Source of the DNA: an uncultured Saprospiraceae bacterium
GTDB taxonomy: Bacteria > Bacteroidota > Bacteroidia > Chitinophagales > Saprospiraceae
Assembly: GCA_938001865.1 (NCBI GenBank)
Contig: CALLAW010000054.1
Location: forward strand, 1-53,380
Direction of reading: 5' to 3'
Length of the DNA: 53,380 nucleotides
A program made the position numbers and the translations under genes. Below are positions 28,901 to 38,014 of the stretch, one piece after another (position 1 is the stretch's first letter; every line of letters starts with the position of its first letter). The notes beneath the pieces are model-generated. The model did not search any database. It saw only the letters and a list, made by a program, of their open reading frames with translations, and was not told the DNA's origin.

Positions 28901-31900
28901 TGATGTTCCTAATGTTGACTTCACATTTGCAGAAGCGAATGGAGTTGTCGAATTTACCAATCTCACAACTAACGGTACTAACCCGATATGGGACTTTGGT
29001 GACGGCAACACCTCTACTGATGAAAATCCAACGCATACTTACGAAGAGGTTGGAAACTATCTCGTCACGCTAAGCTCTACTAATGACTGTGGAGCCTCTC
29101 AGTATATAGCCCAAGTAACTGCAGCAATCACCCCAATAGCTGCGTTTGATCATACTGAATTATCAGGATGTGCAATACATACAGTAGATTACACCTATAC
29201 TGGATCTAATGAGTCAAGTCTGCTCTGGACTTTCCCTGGAGGTAATCCGTCTACGTCCACTGCAGCTAATCCAAGTGTGACATATGATACAGCTGGATCA
29301 TACTCTGTCACTCTATCTGTAGAGAATGAGTACGGTGAAGATGAAGTGACACTCTCTGATGCAATAGAGATCGAGGATCTTCCAAGTGTAAGTTTTACAT
29401 ATTTCGGAGTATCGGGCAATATAGAGTTTACCAATACATCTACTAATGGGTCTAATCCAATCTGGGACTTCGGTGATGGTAGTACCAGTACTGATGAGAA
29501 TCCAACTCACAATTATGACAGTGTAGGTGATTATACCGTATCACTTACGATGAGTAATGATTGCGGTTCGGTAACAGATGAACGCATCGTAACTGTGACA
29601 TTTGCCCCGACAATCCAAATGAATGCTAGCGCAACATCAAGTTGCATCCCAGCGAATATCACATTTGAAGATCAATCAATTAATGCTGAAGAAATCAGTT
29701 GGGAATTTCCTGGGGGTAACCCTTCTGTATCCACAGATCCTAATCCTACAGTAAATTATGCAGTAGCAGGTACTTACGATGTCATCCTTACTGCATCCAA
29801 TAGTAACGGTACTAACTTGATTGTATACGAAGACTTTATTACGATTATCCCTGATCCTACATCTAACTTTAACTGGGAGAATGATGGTGTCACTTATAAC
29901 TTCAACTTCTTTGGTGAAGGTAATACTGTAAGTTGGGACTTTGGAGATGGGAATGACTCTACAGTTACAGACCCTAGTCACAGCTATGCTGTCGAGGGCA
30001 CATACGATGTGACAGCTATCGCAACCAATGAGTGTGGTCAAGTGAGTCTTACTCAGACTATCGATGTATATACTCCACCTACTGCAAGCTTCTCAGTAGA
30101 TGGAGGCATCTACTGTATCGGCGATGAGATTACGATTAACAATTCTTCGTCTGATAATGTTACAGAGTACCTCTGGACTATAGATGGCCAAAGTTATGTC
30201 TCTGAATCTCCAAGCATCATACTTGATCAGGTCGGAGTCTACCCTATCAGTCTCACTGTAAGCAATCCTCTCTTCAGTGACACCGCTCTAGATGAGACTG
30301 CGATAACGGTAATCCCTGAACCTACTGCACAATTCAATGTGATAGAAGATGGATTGTCAATCCAAATTGATAATGAAAGTACTGATGCGAGTAATTATCT
30401 CTGGGACTTTGGAGATGGGAGTACGAGTGTAGAAGAGAATCCAACACATACTTACGTAAATGAAGGATTATATACTGTGACTCTTGAGACTAATAATATC
30501 TGTGGATCAAGTACTCAGACATACAGTATCAATAATTACACAAGTCCAAGTGGTAATATTACTCAAAACAAAGACGAAATCTGTATCAATGAAAACATCA
30601 GATATTTCAGTAATGCGAGTGATAATACAGTAGAGTATGCTTGGGATTTGCCTGGAGCTACCCCATCAACATCCACTCTCAAAAATCCTCTCGTGACGTA
30701 TACAGAGCCGGGTACATACTCTGCAACATTGACTGTAACTAACCCAGGAGGTAGTGAATCATACACAATTAACAATACTCTTATTGTAAGAGACCAACCA
30801 ACGGCTGCATTCACTCAAGTAAATGAGATGCTCACGAGTCAATTTACCAACGAAAGTCTCGGTGGTACATCATATCTCTGGGACTTTGGCGATGGCAATA
30901 CCTCTACACAGCCCAATCCAACGCATACATATGAGAGTGAAGCATTCTATACAGTGACTCTTGTAACAACTAATCTTTGTGGCACGAACACTGAGACAGT
31001 AGAATTTCATAATTACAGCTTACCATCTGCAGCCTTTGGCCAAAACAAGGAAACAGTATGTGTCAATAAAAATGTGAGATACTTAGAGGATGCAAGTGAT
31101 AATACACTGACATATGAGTGGATTATGCCTGGAGCTACTCCATCAACATCTACATTGAGAAATCCAATCGTCACATATGCAGAAGCAGGCGAATATGATG
31201 TCACACTTATCGTGACGAACCCTGCCGGATCTGATGAAACAACTCAGACGTCTACAATCTTGGTGACCGATGTACCTGATACAGAATTCTCATTTATCAG
31301 AGATCTCTTCTCAGTATCGTTTAGCGAAGATACTAATGGCGAGACTGATTACTTCTGGGACTTTGGCGATGGCAATACCAGTACTGAGGCTAACCCGGTA
31401 CATACATATCAGGAAGAAGGTCAATACACCGTCACATTGACTACAACAAATGACTGTGGACAATCAACAGCTGAGCAGAACCTCACAATCAACACTAAGC
31501 CTACGGCAGCCTTTACCCTGGCTGGTGGTCTGAATCAAGAGTTGTGCCTACCTAGTGAGGTTACGTATCAAAATCAATCGTCATCAAATGTAGTGAGCCA
31601 AATATGGACATTTGAAGGTGGTACGCCGAATACGAGCACAGAAGATAATCCTACAGTATCATACTCTACACCTGGTGTATATGCAACGACCTTAGAAGTC
31701 TTCAGTGAAGAAGATAGCGATATCATCACTGTCGAGTCTGTAGTTACGATTAGAGATGTCCCTAGTGCAGGATTTACAGTAGACAACTCCGAAATTGATA
31801 TCATAGGAACTGACACTTCAACAGATGCGGAGACTATCACATGGTATGTCAACGGCCAAGAAGTAAGTACCGATGCTCAATTAGTCTATGCACCGCTCTT

Positions 31901-32738
31901 CAATGGGAATTATACGATCACTCAAGTAGTCAGTAACGACTGCGGTGAGAGTGAATTGGAAGCAACGGTTACAGTGACTGCTTATCCTGATGCAAGTTTC
32001 ACATCAACTCAAACTGAAATCTGCCAATCAAATACAGTAACATACCAAGCATCATTTGATGATAATCTGACATATAATTGGACATTTGAGGGAGGTACGC
32101 CAACTCTGAGTACAGATCAGAATCCAACCATTACCTATGACACACCTGGGACTTATCCCGTGGAGCTCCTCGTCACTAACCTAGCAGGAGAGTCCGAGGT
32201 AATTAATGTCGACTTTGTCACGGTAACGGCAAATCCTATTGCAGACGTAGATTGGTCGATTGATAATGATAATCTCGTGACCGCCGTCTTGAATAGTACT
32301 CAAGAGCAGACCTATACATGGACTGTAAATGGTGATATTATCTCTATGGATGAGGAATTCTCATATCAGATAACAGAGTTTGGGACATATCAAATGGGAC
32401 TCACTGTAATCAATGATTGTGGCGAAGCTGTCACAGAAGAGATCTTTGTCTATGAAGATGATACCGAGCCAGAAGGTCCAGCTGACCTCGACTTAGATGA
32501 TATCATGCTGGTGCCAAACCCAGCAATAGATCGACTCAATATACTGAGTCAATTTGAATCATTTAATCGGATTACATACACTGTTATAGATATGAGTGGG
32601 AAGTACATCATGGATGGGTTCTTAGAGACTTCTGATGATATCATAGACTTGACCAATCTGCCTTCGGGTGTCTATATCGTCTCACTCAATAAGGGGGACA
32701 ACTCCAGACATGAAAGAATAGTCGTAGCTAAAAACTAG
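25956..32738 (+). CDS. Giant secreted metzincin (reprolysin-like) protease with 22 PKD-like domains and T9SS tail
   Basis: This 2260-residue protein starts with a signal peptide (about 24 residues) and a propeptide-like region. The zinc site is HEFGHNLGSPH (His330, Glu331, His334, His340), with the Met-turn near GTIMSYCH (Met377), so it is a metzincin, closest to reprolysin/adamalysin type. Residues 424-2168 are 22 PKD-like domains in 11 alternating pairs: type A with a FPGG-like core and type B with a WDFGDG core (degenerate in the last pairs). Each domain has a single Cys at a fixed place. Residues about 2180-2260 form a T9SS tail (VPNPAIDRL ... VYIVSL), so it crosses the outer membrane by type IX secretion. 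It is likely an extracellular or surface-attached protease. Exact target is unknown. Confidence 0.9.
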   Translation: MMLTLKQFILSLTLIFVSCSIFAGTPPIKLFQESEKKQFTDNEFEYTTLTVDESIHSQIYNSRSSSLTLEIPYLDRIYTVELYAFDLLTPDFKLMTNNDVEIPYTPGVYYRGVIAETGGMVALSFFENDIMGILATKKGKMLNLGKPTQGPSNEYVIYNANDVKSQPNMDCHTEELPEYADQLESMYNNVASSSKMGDCVNVYVEGDHTLNIVKGGVVQATDYITGLWGPVTTIFDNESIDVNISEIFVWDEPDGYSTSSSTTALNQFKDNNPTYNGDLAHLMALGGNGLGGVAYVNVICSNNFGYAYSNINANYNSFPSYSWTINVVTHEFGHNLGSPHTHACAWNGNSTAIDGCGTQAGAGEGCDAALPDSGTIMSYCHLIGGVGINFNNGFGDQPGDLIRDNVSAASCLGSCTTLETGDPPIADFDWDIIEDCASEPAQVNYFDESEDQPTEWFWTFPGGDPATSTDQNPVVTYDTPGTYDATLEVTNAYGDDEITYQNVITVQESPNVVFTTITLDNIVFTDNLSQFSLNYQWDFGDGFTSSVFEPSHTYLEDGTYTITLEGFNNCGSDVYSEEVVIATAPTASFTMTNGSGCVDWTVDFTSTSSNNTDTYLWDFPGGTPSTSTDPNPQVTYATAGVFDVSLTVSNETGTDTETMADVIVLADVPSTAFTYMINEGEVTFTNTTEGDNDYVWDFGDGSTSTIASPVYTYLAGGTYDVSLIATNFCGNQEFVETVTIELEPEAGFSYSNPEGCAVHSVQYTDESIGAETYFWEFEGGFPSTSTDPNPLVDYDTKGVYETKLTVTNEYGESELILSDIIIIDDVANAVFTFTENEGQVDFTNLSFNGNSYFWSFGDGNTSTAFSPSHTYTDAGEYLVTLVATNDCGDSQYIAQVVAAIQPIATFDNTTLSGCATHTVAYTYTGSNESALLWTFPGGNPSTSEEPNPIVEYAEQGMYSITLYVSNDYGDDELILQDVVTIDDVPNVDFTFAEANGVVEFTNLTTNGTNPIWDFGDGNTSTDENPTHTYEEVGNYLVTLSSTNDCGASQYIAQVTAAITPIAAFDHTELSGCAIHTVDYTYTGSNESSLLWTFPGGNPSTSTAANPSVTYDTAGSYSVTLSVENEYGEDEVTLSDAIEIEDLPSVSFTYFGVSGNIEFTNTSTNGSNPIWDFGDGSTSTDENPTHNYDSVGDYTVSLTMSNDCGSVTDERIVTVTFAPTIQMNASATSSCIPANITFEDQSINAEEISWEFPGGNPSVSTDPNPTVNYAVAGTYDVILTASNSNGTNLIVYEDFITIIPDPTSNFNWENDGVTYNFNFFGEGNTVSWDFGDGNDSTVTDPSHSYAVEGTYDVTAIATNECGQVSLTQTIDVYTPPTASFSVDGGIYCIGDEITINNSSSDNVTEYLWTIDGQSYVSESPSIILDQVGVYPISLTVSNPLFSDTALDETAITVIPEPTAQFNVIEDGLSIQIDNESTDASNYLWDFGDGSTSVEENPTHTYVNEGLYTVTLETNNICGSSTQTYSINNYTSPSGNITQNKDEICINENIRYFSNASDNTVEYAWDLPGATPSTSTLKNPLVTYTEPGTYSATLTVTNPGGSESYTINNTLIVRDQPTAAFTQVNEMLTSQFTNESLGGTSYLWDFGDGNTSTQPNPTHTYESEAFYTVTLVTTNLCGTNTETVEFHNYSLPSAAFGQNKETVCVNKNVRYLEDASDNTLTYEWIMPGATPSTSTLRNPIVTYAEAGEYDVTLIVTNPAGSDETTQTSTILVTDVPDTEFSFIRDLFSVSFSEDTNGETDYFWDFGDGNTSTEANPVHTYQEEGQYTVTLTTTNDCGQSTAEQNLTINTKPTAAFTLAGGLNQELCLPSEVTYQNQSSSNVVSQIWTFEGGTPNTSTEDNPTVSYSTPGVYATTLEVFSEEDSDIITVESVVTIRDVPSAGFTVDNSEIDIIGTDTSTDAETITWYVNGQEVSTDAQLVYAPLFNGNYTITQVVSNDCGESELEATVTVTAYPDASFTSTQTEICQSNTVTYQASFDDNLTYNWTFEGGTPTLSTDQNPTITYDTPGTYPVELLVTNLAGESEVINVDFVTVTANPIADVDWSIDNDNLVTAVLNSTQEQTYTWTVNGDIISMDEEFSYQITEFGTYQMGLTVINDCGEAVTEEIFVYEDDTEPEGPADLDLDDIMLVPNPAIDRLNILSQFESFNRITYTVIDMSGKYIMDGFLETSDDIIDLTNLPSGVYIVSLNKGDNSRHERIVVAKN
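27225..32459 (+). repeat. Tandem PKD super-repeat in the protease gene
   Basis: Eleven A/B domain pairs of about 474 nt (158 codons) each. Three adjacent A starts (28659, 29133, 29607) are exactly 474 nt apart. Pairs 4 and 5 are close copies, as are the A domains of pairs 8 and 9, which suggests duplication within the array. Confidence 0.85.
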
Positions 32739-32760
32739 GCTCAGGAGAAACACAAAGAAA

Positions 32761-32796
32761 GGCGTCAAAGTGGAAATCACTCTGACGCCTTTTTTG
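32761..32796 (+). terminator. Intrinsic terminator of the giant protease gene
   Basis: GGCGTCAAAGTG (32761-32772) pairs with CACTCTGACGCC (32778-32789) with one mismatch around loop GAAAT, then six T. It lies 23 nt after the stop. Confidence 0.88.
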
Positions 32797-32846
32797 ATTT
32801 ATTGAAAACTGAGTTCACTTAGACTGTATGACATCTAAGAAATGAT

Positions 32847-32854
32847 TAATTTTG
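32847..32854 (+). promoter_or_regulatory. -7 element for the rel-fur operon
   Basis: TAATTTTG matches TAnnTTTG. The start site would be near 32859, about 22 nt before the rel ATG. No clear -33 box is visible. Confidence 0.5.
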
Positions 32855-32880
32855 AAAATTGAAATTACAAACTCCCAAAT

Positions 32881-35154
32881 ATGGCAGCGACCAAGGCATT
32901 TACTCAGAAAGAGTACAAAGATATTGAGAGAGCATTTGAGAATCTTTACACTCAGATGGAGTCAAAGTTGGTGGGTGATGATGCCAAAAATCTAAGAAAA
33001 GGATACGAGGTAGCTCTTGAAGCACATGGGAGTCAAAGGCGTAAATCTGGTGAGCCTTATATCTTGCATCCCATAGAAGTAGCTAGGATCTGTACCGAAG
33101 AGATCGGTCTAGGTCCAACAGCGGTGGTCGCAGCTCTCCTCCATGATGTCGTAGAAGACACTCCTGTATCCAAAGAATCAATACTCGAGACATTTGGACC
33201 TAAGATAGCAAAGATAGTTGATGGGCTTACGAAGATTGATGGACTCTACAATGTAGAAAGTCCTCAAGCAGAAAACCTCAAAAAAGTCCTCAGTACACTC
33301 GTCGAAGACGTCAGGGTAATCTTAATAAAAATGGCGGATAGACTCCATAATCTCAGGACGATCGACAGTATGCCTCAACACAAAAAACTGAGAATAGCTG
33401 CTGAGACATCTTATATCTATGCTCCATTAGCTCATCGGCTCGGACTCTATACCGTCAAAACAGAATTTGAAGATATCATCCTCAAGATCAATGAACCAGA
33501 AAACTATAATTACATCCACTCCAAGATCAAAGATACTGAGGCGACACGTACAGAGTATATCAAAGACTTCTTCAAACCTCTAGAACGGAAGCTTGAGATG
33601 CTCGAAAAAGAAACTAACTATAGATATCAATCTAATCTGTTTCCAGATCCAAAACCAGTCTTCAAATATCGAACACAAGGACGTGTCAAAGCGATCTCCT
33701 CTATCAACAACAAACTCAAAACAAAGAAGATCCCATTTGAAAAAATCTATGATCTCTTTGCAATTAGAATCATCGCTAAAGTGCCCAAAGAAGATGAAAA
33801 AAGAATCTGTTGGCAGATCTACTCAATGGTTACCGATGTCTACAAACCAATACCAGAACGACTCAAAGACTGGGTAACATCGCCAAAGAGTAATGGCTAC
33901 GAATCTCTGCATACTACAGTGATAGGCCCTGATGGCAAATACGTGGAAGTACAGATACGATCAGAGAGGATGGATGAAATCTCAGAACGAGGATTTGCAG
34001 CTCACTGGAAGTACAAAGGAATCAAAGATGAAAATAGTGTCTACGATAGATGGCTCAATAATATCAGAGAGATGTTAGACGAACAACACTCTGATGCCAT
34101 AGAATTTATCAATGACTTCAAGACCAATCTCTTTGCTGAAGAGGTATATGTATTCACTCCTAAGGGTGATATGAAAGTATTACCAAAGGGTGCCACCGCC
34201 TTGGACTTTGCCTTCGAGATTCACTCTGATATCGGATATAAGACTACAGCACTCAAGGTAAATGACAAGATAGTCCCTATGGGATTTAAATTGGAAAATG
34301 GAGATAGAGTTGAAGTAATTACGAATAACAATCAAAAACCCAAAGAAGCTTGGCTCAAGATGGTCGTGACTGGTAAGGCAAGATCTAAGATCAGGTCGTC
34401 GATGAAAGAAGAGAGACGCAAGCAAGGTGAAATGGGTAAGGAAGCACTCGATAGAAAACTCAAACGAGTCAAAGCTGACTTTGATCTCAATATCGACGAA
34501 CTAGTAAAATACTATGATACAACGTCTAGAGCCGACCTCTACTACGCTATCGCCAATGATACCATTAAAGTCAATCTAAAAGAATTTGCTGTCGAAGGGA
34601 AAAAGCTGATCATACCTAAAAAGTCACAAAACGACTCTCCCTCAATTGGTAAGAAAGCACCGAGTGATACTCATGGTAAGGAACAATCAAGTAAAGCAAC
34701 CAATATCATTGTCAATGGAGATCCTATCGATATGTATGAACACGAGCTTGCCAGCTGTTGCAATCCCGTACAAGGAGATTCGATCTTTGGATTCTTGACG
34801 CTAGGCGCAGGTCTCAAGATCCACCGCATCAGTTGTAAGAATGCTACAAACCTACTTGCAAAATACGGTTATCGTGTACTCAGCGCTGAGTGGTCTAATA
34901 TCTCCAACAAAGAATTCGTTGTAGACTTGAAGGTAACAGGAATAGACTCAGGGATAGGAGTAATCAATAATCTGATCAATGAGATCTCAAATAAGCTCAA
35001 AGTGAATATTAGATCCTTCAGTATCAATGGTAATGAAGGCTATTTTGAAGGTGATCTCAGTGTCATCGTGAAGAACAAAGACCAACTCCATGTCGTGATG
35101 TCTAGTGTATTAGCATTAGAGGGAATCGCCGATGTCCAAAGAATTGAAAAATAA
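32881..35154 (+). CDS. Bifunctional (p)ppGpp synthetase/hydrolase (RelA/SpoT)
   Basis: This 757-residue Rel/Spo homologue makes and degrades the alarmone (p)ppGpp in the stringent response. The hydrolase domain has RKSGEPYILHPIEVA and the metal motif HDVVED (His88-Asp93). The synthetase domain has YDLFAIRIIAK, SPKSNGYESLHTTV and EVQIRSERMDEISERGFA. A TGS domain follows (about 410-475), then a CC-containing zinc-finger-like region (ASCCNPVQGD near 625), and a C-terminal ACT domain (about 680-757). The intact HD motif suggests both activities are retained. The Fur-family gene follows 18 nt later. Confidence 0.95.
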   Translation: MAATKAFTQKEYKDIERAFENLYTQMESKLVGDDAKNLRKGYEVALEAHGSQRRKSGEPYILHPIEVARICTEEIGLGPTAVVAALLHDVVEDTPVSKESILETFGPKIAKIVDGLTKIDGLYNVESPQAENLKKVLSTLVEDVRVILIKMADRLHNLRTIDSMPQHKKLRIAAETSYIYAPLAHRLGLYTVKTEFEDIILKINEPENYNYIHSKIKDTEATRTEYIKDFFKPLERKLEMLEKETNYRYQSNLFPDPKPVFKYRTQGRVKAISSINNKLKTKKIPFEKIYDLFAIRIIAKVPKEDEKRICWQIYSMVTDVYKPIPERLKDWVTSPKSNGYESLHTTVIGPDGKYVEVQIRSERMDEISERGFAAHWKYKGIKDENSVYDRWLNNIREMLDEQHSDAIEFINDFKTNLFAEEVYVFTPKGDMKVLPKGATALDFAFEIHSDIGYKTTALKVNDKIVPMGFKLENGDRVEVITNNNQKPKEAWLKMVVTGKARSKIRSSMKEERRKQGEMGKEALDRKLKRVKADFDLNIDELVKYYDTTSRADLYYAIANDTIKVNLKEFAVEGKKLIIPKKSQNDSPSIGKKAPSDTHGKEQSSKATNIIVNGDPIDMYEHELASCCNPVQGDSIFGFLTLGAGLKIHRISCKNATNLLAKYGYRVLSAEWSNISNKEFVVDLKVTGIDSGIGVINNLINEISNKLKVNIRSFSINGNEGYFEGDLSVIVKNKDQLHVVMSSVLALEGIADVQRIEK

Positions 35155-35172
35155 TAGTATCTTTCTACCAAT

Positions 35173-35652
35173 ATGAGCCAAAGTACAGAAGCCCTAGAAA
35201 ATATTATCGAAGAGGTAAAGACTATCTTTTCCTCGCATCTTGAGTCTCACAAGCTCAGAAAGACACCAGAGCGGTATACTATCTTAGAGGAGATCTATCG
35301 TCGTACTGATCACTTTGATGCCGAAGCTCTCTATATCCATATGAAGGCCCAAAACTATCGGGTAAGTAGAGCAACTGTCTATAATACACTGGAACTGTTA
35401 GTCAGTTGTGATCTCGTCACGAAGCATCAGTTCGGCAAGAACACTGCTCGATATGAAAAAGCCTATGGTTATCGACAACATGATCATATCATCTGTGTCA
35501 ATTGTGGTAAAGTCTTAGAATTTTGCGATCCAAGAATCCAACAAATCAAAAATATGATGGGAGAGCTTATGGAGTTCAATGTCACTCATCACTCACTCAA
35601 TCTCTATGGTACTTGTAAGTCAGATTGCAAGCCTAAATCGGACGAATACTAG
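35173..35652 (+). CDS. Fur-family metal or peroxide-responsive repressor
   Basis: This 159-residue DNA-binding protein has a Fur winged-helix domain (LRKTPERYTILEEIYRR, VSRATVYNTLELL) and a dimerisation domain with the metal region HDHIICVNCGKV. Structural zinc cysteines are the CxxC of CVNC and the C-terminal GTCKSDC. Whether it senses iron, zinc or peroxide (Fur, Zur or PerR) cannot be told from sequence alone. It is 18 nt downstream of rel, so iron or redox state and the stringent response may be linked in expression. Confidence 0.9.
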   Translation: MSQSTEALENIIEEVKTIFSSHLESHKLRKTPERYTILEEIYRRTDHFDAEALYIHMKAQNYRVSRATVYNTLELLVSCDLVTKHQFGKNTARYEKAYGYRQHDHIICVNCGKVLEFCDPRIQQIKNMMGELMEFNVTHHSLNLYGTCKSDCKPKSDEY

Positions 35653-35700
35653 GTGACACTCACAGTCAGTTCCCTCAGAAGCTGACTCCCGGGATATCAA

Positions 35701-36882
35701 TCAATTTCCTTTCACTTCTTTGAATGGTGACCTTGCTCGCCAGGTATTGTCAGGGATGAAATATGGAACAACTTTTTTCATCATGCGGTTGAGCAATTTG
35801 TTGTGTGCATGAGTATAGACAGCGAGATGATGCGGCTCAGCACCTATGGAGCTTTTGATCTCTAGTGCCGTCCTTGAGAGTTCTAGAGATTGTACATTAT
35901 TGTCTATTGCTTTTTCCATCAGCCAATAGAGCATATTGAGATAGAGCTGATAGTCCTTATTGAGTGATTGTTCATAGCCAAGAAAGTGACCATGCATCTG
36001 ATCTCCATCTCTGATTGTAGAGTAAAATGCTACAAACTCTCCGTCTAAGTAGACACCAAAGATCTCTACCGCATCTCCAAGTGATTGCTTGAGCATCACG
36101 AAATAGTCAGGGTGAAGGGTAAAGAGATTAAATGTAGAGTAAGCTGCTATCTTTAAATATAGGTTGTATATCGTTTGGCTATTCTGTTTGAGGTCGTCCA
36201 GTGACAGTGTCTTCACTACGAATGATTGCCCTAGTTTCTTAGCTCTCCTTACTCTTACTCTCGCCTTTGACTTCATCGCAGAGAGATAATCATCAAAGCT
36301 CTTCCACTGAGGATCAATCTCCACAATCATCGTCGGGTCAGCGCTATATGGTGTATACTCCGCATGCTGAAATTTAGATGACAATCTATCATCTGCCAGC
36401 TCAAAATCCTTGACCATGATTGTCTTGATTTTGATACCATATGACTTAGCCAGATCGATAATAGCCTTACTTGCACCGTGTACGAGAGGGGCATGGAGAT
36501 TGTCATCCACCGAATCACAAAATCGATATCCATAATCACCAGTCAAAGAGACATTACCTACGACAAGGAGATTATCATTGATCATCTTCGCTCCCCACTT
36601 TTTCACGGAAGTGAATATCTTATCAATGAAATTGTTACTATGACTATGGATATTGAGGCTCTGCGACAAGCTAAATTTCTTAACCTGCCAATAGATAATG
36701 CCAACACTTTGGTCATCTCTTAGTACTACACCGTACTTGTACTTGATATCTTCAAGAGGAGCCTTCTCTAGTACCTCAAGATACTGGCTAGACAGTAGGA
36801 TATCATCTTTGGCTAACTCATCCCAAAATGGTGCAAGAGACCTGATATCATCCTTAACAGCAATAGAGTAACCACCAAACAA
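35701..36882 (-). CDS. GNAT-fold (FemAB/BioF2-like) acyltransferase of unknown substrate
   Basis: A 393-residue cytoplasmic protein. The second half resembles the GNAT/FemAB-like acetyltransferase domain: KSKARVRVRRAKKLG, a NLYLKIA region, EIFGVYLDGEFVAFYST, and LELSRTALEIKSSIGAEPH. These proteins transfer acyl or aminoacyl groups, in some cases to cell-envelope targets. The N-terminal half is less conserved. No partner gene is adjacent. A -7 element lies at 36950-36957. Confidence 0.72.
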   Translation of the reverse strand: MFGGYSIAVKDDIRSLAPFWDELAKDDILLSSQYLEVLEKAPLEDIKYKYGVVLRDDQSVGIIYWQVKKFSLSQSLNIHSHSNNFIDKIFTSVKKWGAKMINDNLLVVGNVSLTGDYGYRFCDSVDDNLHAPLVHGASKAIIDLAKSYGIKIKTIMVKDFELADDRLSSKFQHAEYTPYSADPTMIVEIDPQWKSFDDYLSAMKSKARVRVRRAKKLGQSFVVKTLSLDDLKQNSQTIYNLYLKIAAYSTFNLFTLHPDYFVMLKQSLGDAVEIFGVYLDGEFVAFYSTIRDGDQMHGHFLGYEQSLNKDYQLYLNMLYWLMEKAIDNNVQSLELSRTALEIKSSIGAEPHHLAVYTHAHNKLLNRMMKKVVPYFIPDNTWRARSPFKEVKGN

Positions 36883-36949
36883 AGGAATAGCTCCTTCGAG
36901 TGATTGTAGTTTAGGGGTTTTACAGTTAAATTGAAGTGTCTTGATAGTA

Positions 36950-36957
36950 CAAATGTA
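36950..36957 (-). promoter_or_regulatory. -7 element for the GNAT-like gene
   Basis: The minus strand reads TACATTTG. It gives a leader of roughly 60 nt. No good -33 box. Confidence 0.45.
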
Positions 36958-36996
36958 TGTTATCCTCTGGAAAAACGTAATGAATTAAAAAATGTT

Positions 36997-37536
36997 CTAT
37001 TCTACATTTTCTAATATGCGTAATGCTTTGAGATCATTGGCCCATTCCATATTACTACAATTACTCAATTCACAATTGGTCTTAAACCATGCGGCAATGA
37101 GGTTTTTGTATTGTATCTCATTGAGACTCCATGAGTTATAAGATTCGTCATCTACATTGTCATTTTGAAGTTGATCAGATTTGCAGAGGACAAATGCGAG
37201 TTGAGTAGAGTCTTTTACGATAAGATATGCCCCGATTGGATCGATCTGATATGCTTCATGAGTCGCGAGTGGAGGACCGAGCAGCATCCCAAAGACATTG
37301 TCTGTGAACTTACCAACATTAAACAATGTAGGCACTTTACTCTTAAATATAGACTCAGGGAGTAACGTACCTGTTGGATAATCAATCTTGAGTGTCTGTT
37401 TGGTATCGGCAGAGTAGCCAGCAGTACTTTGTGTATCATGGTGAGACTGCTCTCCACAACCTACCGAGATAAGCAAGGCGATGCTGATGCAAAACAGGTA
37501 ATGATTACCAATGGTATACTGCGCTATAATCTTCAT
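36997..37536 (-). CDS. Predicted lipoprotein of unknown function
   Basis: A 179-residue protein with an N-terminal hydrophobic stretch and a lipobox-like ISVGC at about residue 27, so it is probably anchored in the outer membrane by a lipidated Cys. The mature region has no recognised domain. A short GPPLATHEAYQIDP segment is the only distinctive part. It lies upstream, on the opposite strand, of the arsenosugar pair and shares the intergenic region at 37537-37652. No function inferred. Confidence 0.65.
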   Translation of the reverse strand: MKIIAQYTIGNHYLFCISIALLISVGCGEQSHHDTQSTAGYSADTKQTLKIDYPTGTLLPESIFKSKVPTLFNVGKFTDNVFGMLLGPPLATHEAYQIDPIGAYLIVKDSTQLAFVLCKSDQLQNDNVDDESYNSWSLNEIQYKNLIAAWFKTNCELSNCSNMEWANDLKALRILENVE

Positions 37537-37652
37537 ATCATTCTATTGATGTACAATATCGACATACTTTAGCATTTTTACCACTATATGGATACCTTTA
37601 TACTTTCGTCTATTAATATTTAGTTTCTTTGATATAGAATTCAGTAATTTTT

Positions 37653-37988
37653 ATGAGCAAAACATACTTCGATCCCAATGACTTGAAAAAATTCAAGGAT
37701 ATCACTGACTTCCAGAAGGAATATGGTGAAAAGTTTTTTGATTACTATGGATCAGTCTTCCAAGAAGGAGCATTGACTGCAAGAGAGAAAGCACTCATCG
37801 CATTGGCAGTTGCACATACTGTCCAGTGTCCTTACTGTATCGATGCCTATACTAATGGATGCTTATCCAAAGGTGCTGACGAAGAGCAAATGATGGAAGC
37901 TGTACATGTAGCGGCAGCAATCAAGAGTGGAGCTACACTCGTCAATAGTGTCCAAATGATGAATCAAGTCAAGCAAAAAATGATGTAA
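37653..37988 (+). CDS. Arsenosugar-associated AhpD-like (CMD-family) protein
   Basis: A 111-residue protein of the carboxymuconolactone decarboxylase/AhpD-like fold. The redox pair is Cys59 and Cys62 in CPYCIDAY, with a further Cys70 after the helix (TNGC). In known genomes this small peroxidase-like protein travels with the radical-SAM enzyme ArsS in arsenosugar synthesis, and that gene is indeed next, 96 nt away. Its role there is not established in detail. A 12-bp hairpin lies between the two. Confidence 0.85.
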   Translation: MSKTYFDPNDLKKFKDITDFQKEYGEKFFDYYGSVFQEGALTAREKALIALAVAHTVQCPYCIDAYTNGCLSKGADEEQMMEAVHVAAAIKSGATLVNSVQMMNQVKQKMM

Positions 37989-38014
37989 TTACATCTAGAG
38001 AGCAGATGACTTAC

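Noticed and set aside
27225-32459. PKD repeat DNA as a CRISPR or satellite array
   Set aside because: The repeats are in one open frame and encode recognisable domains, so they are protein repeats.
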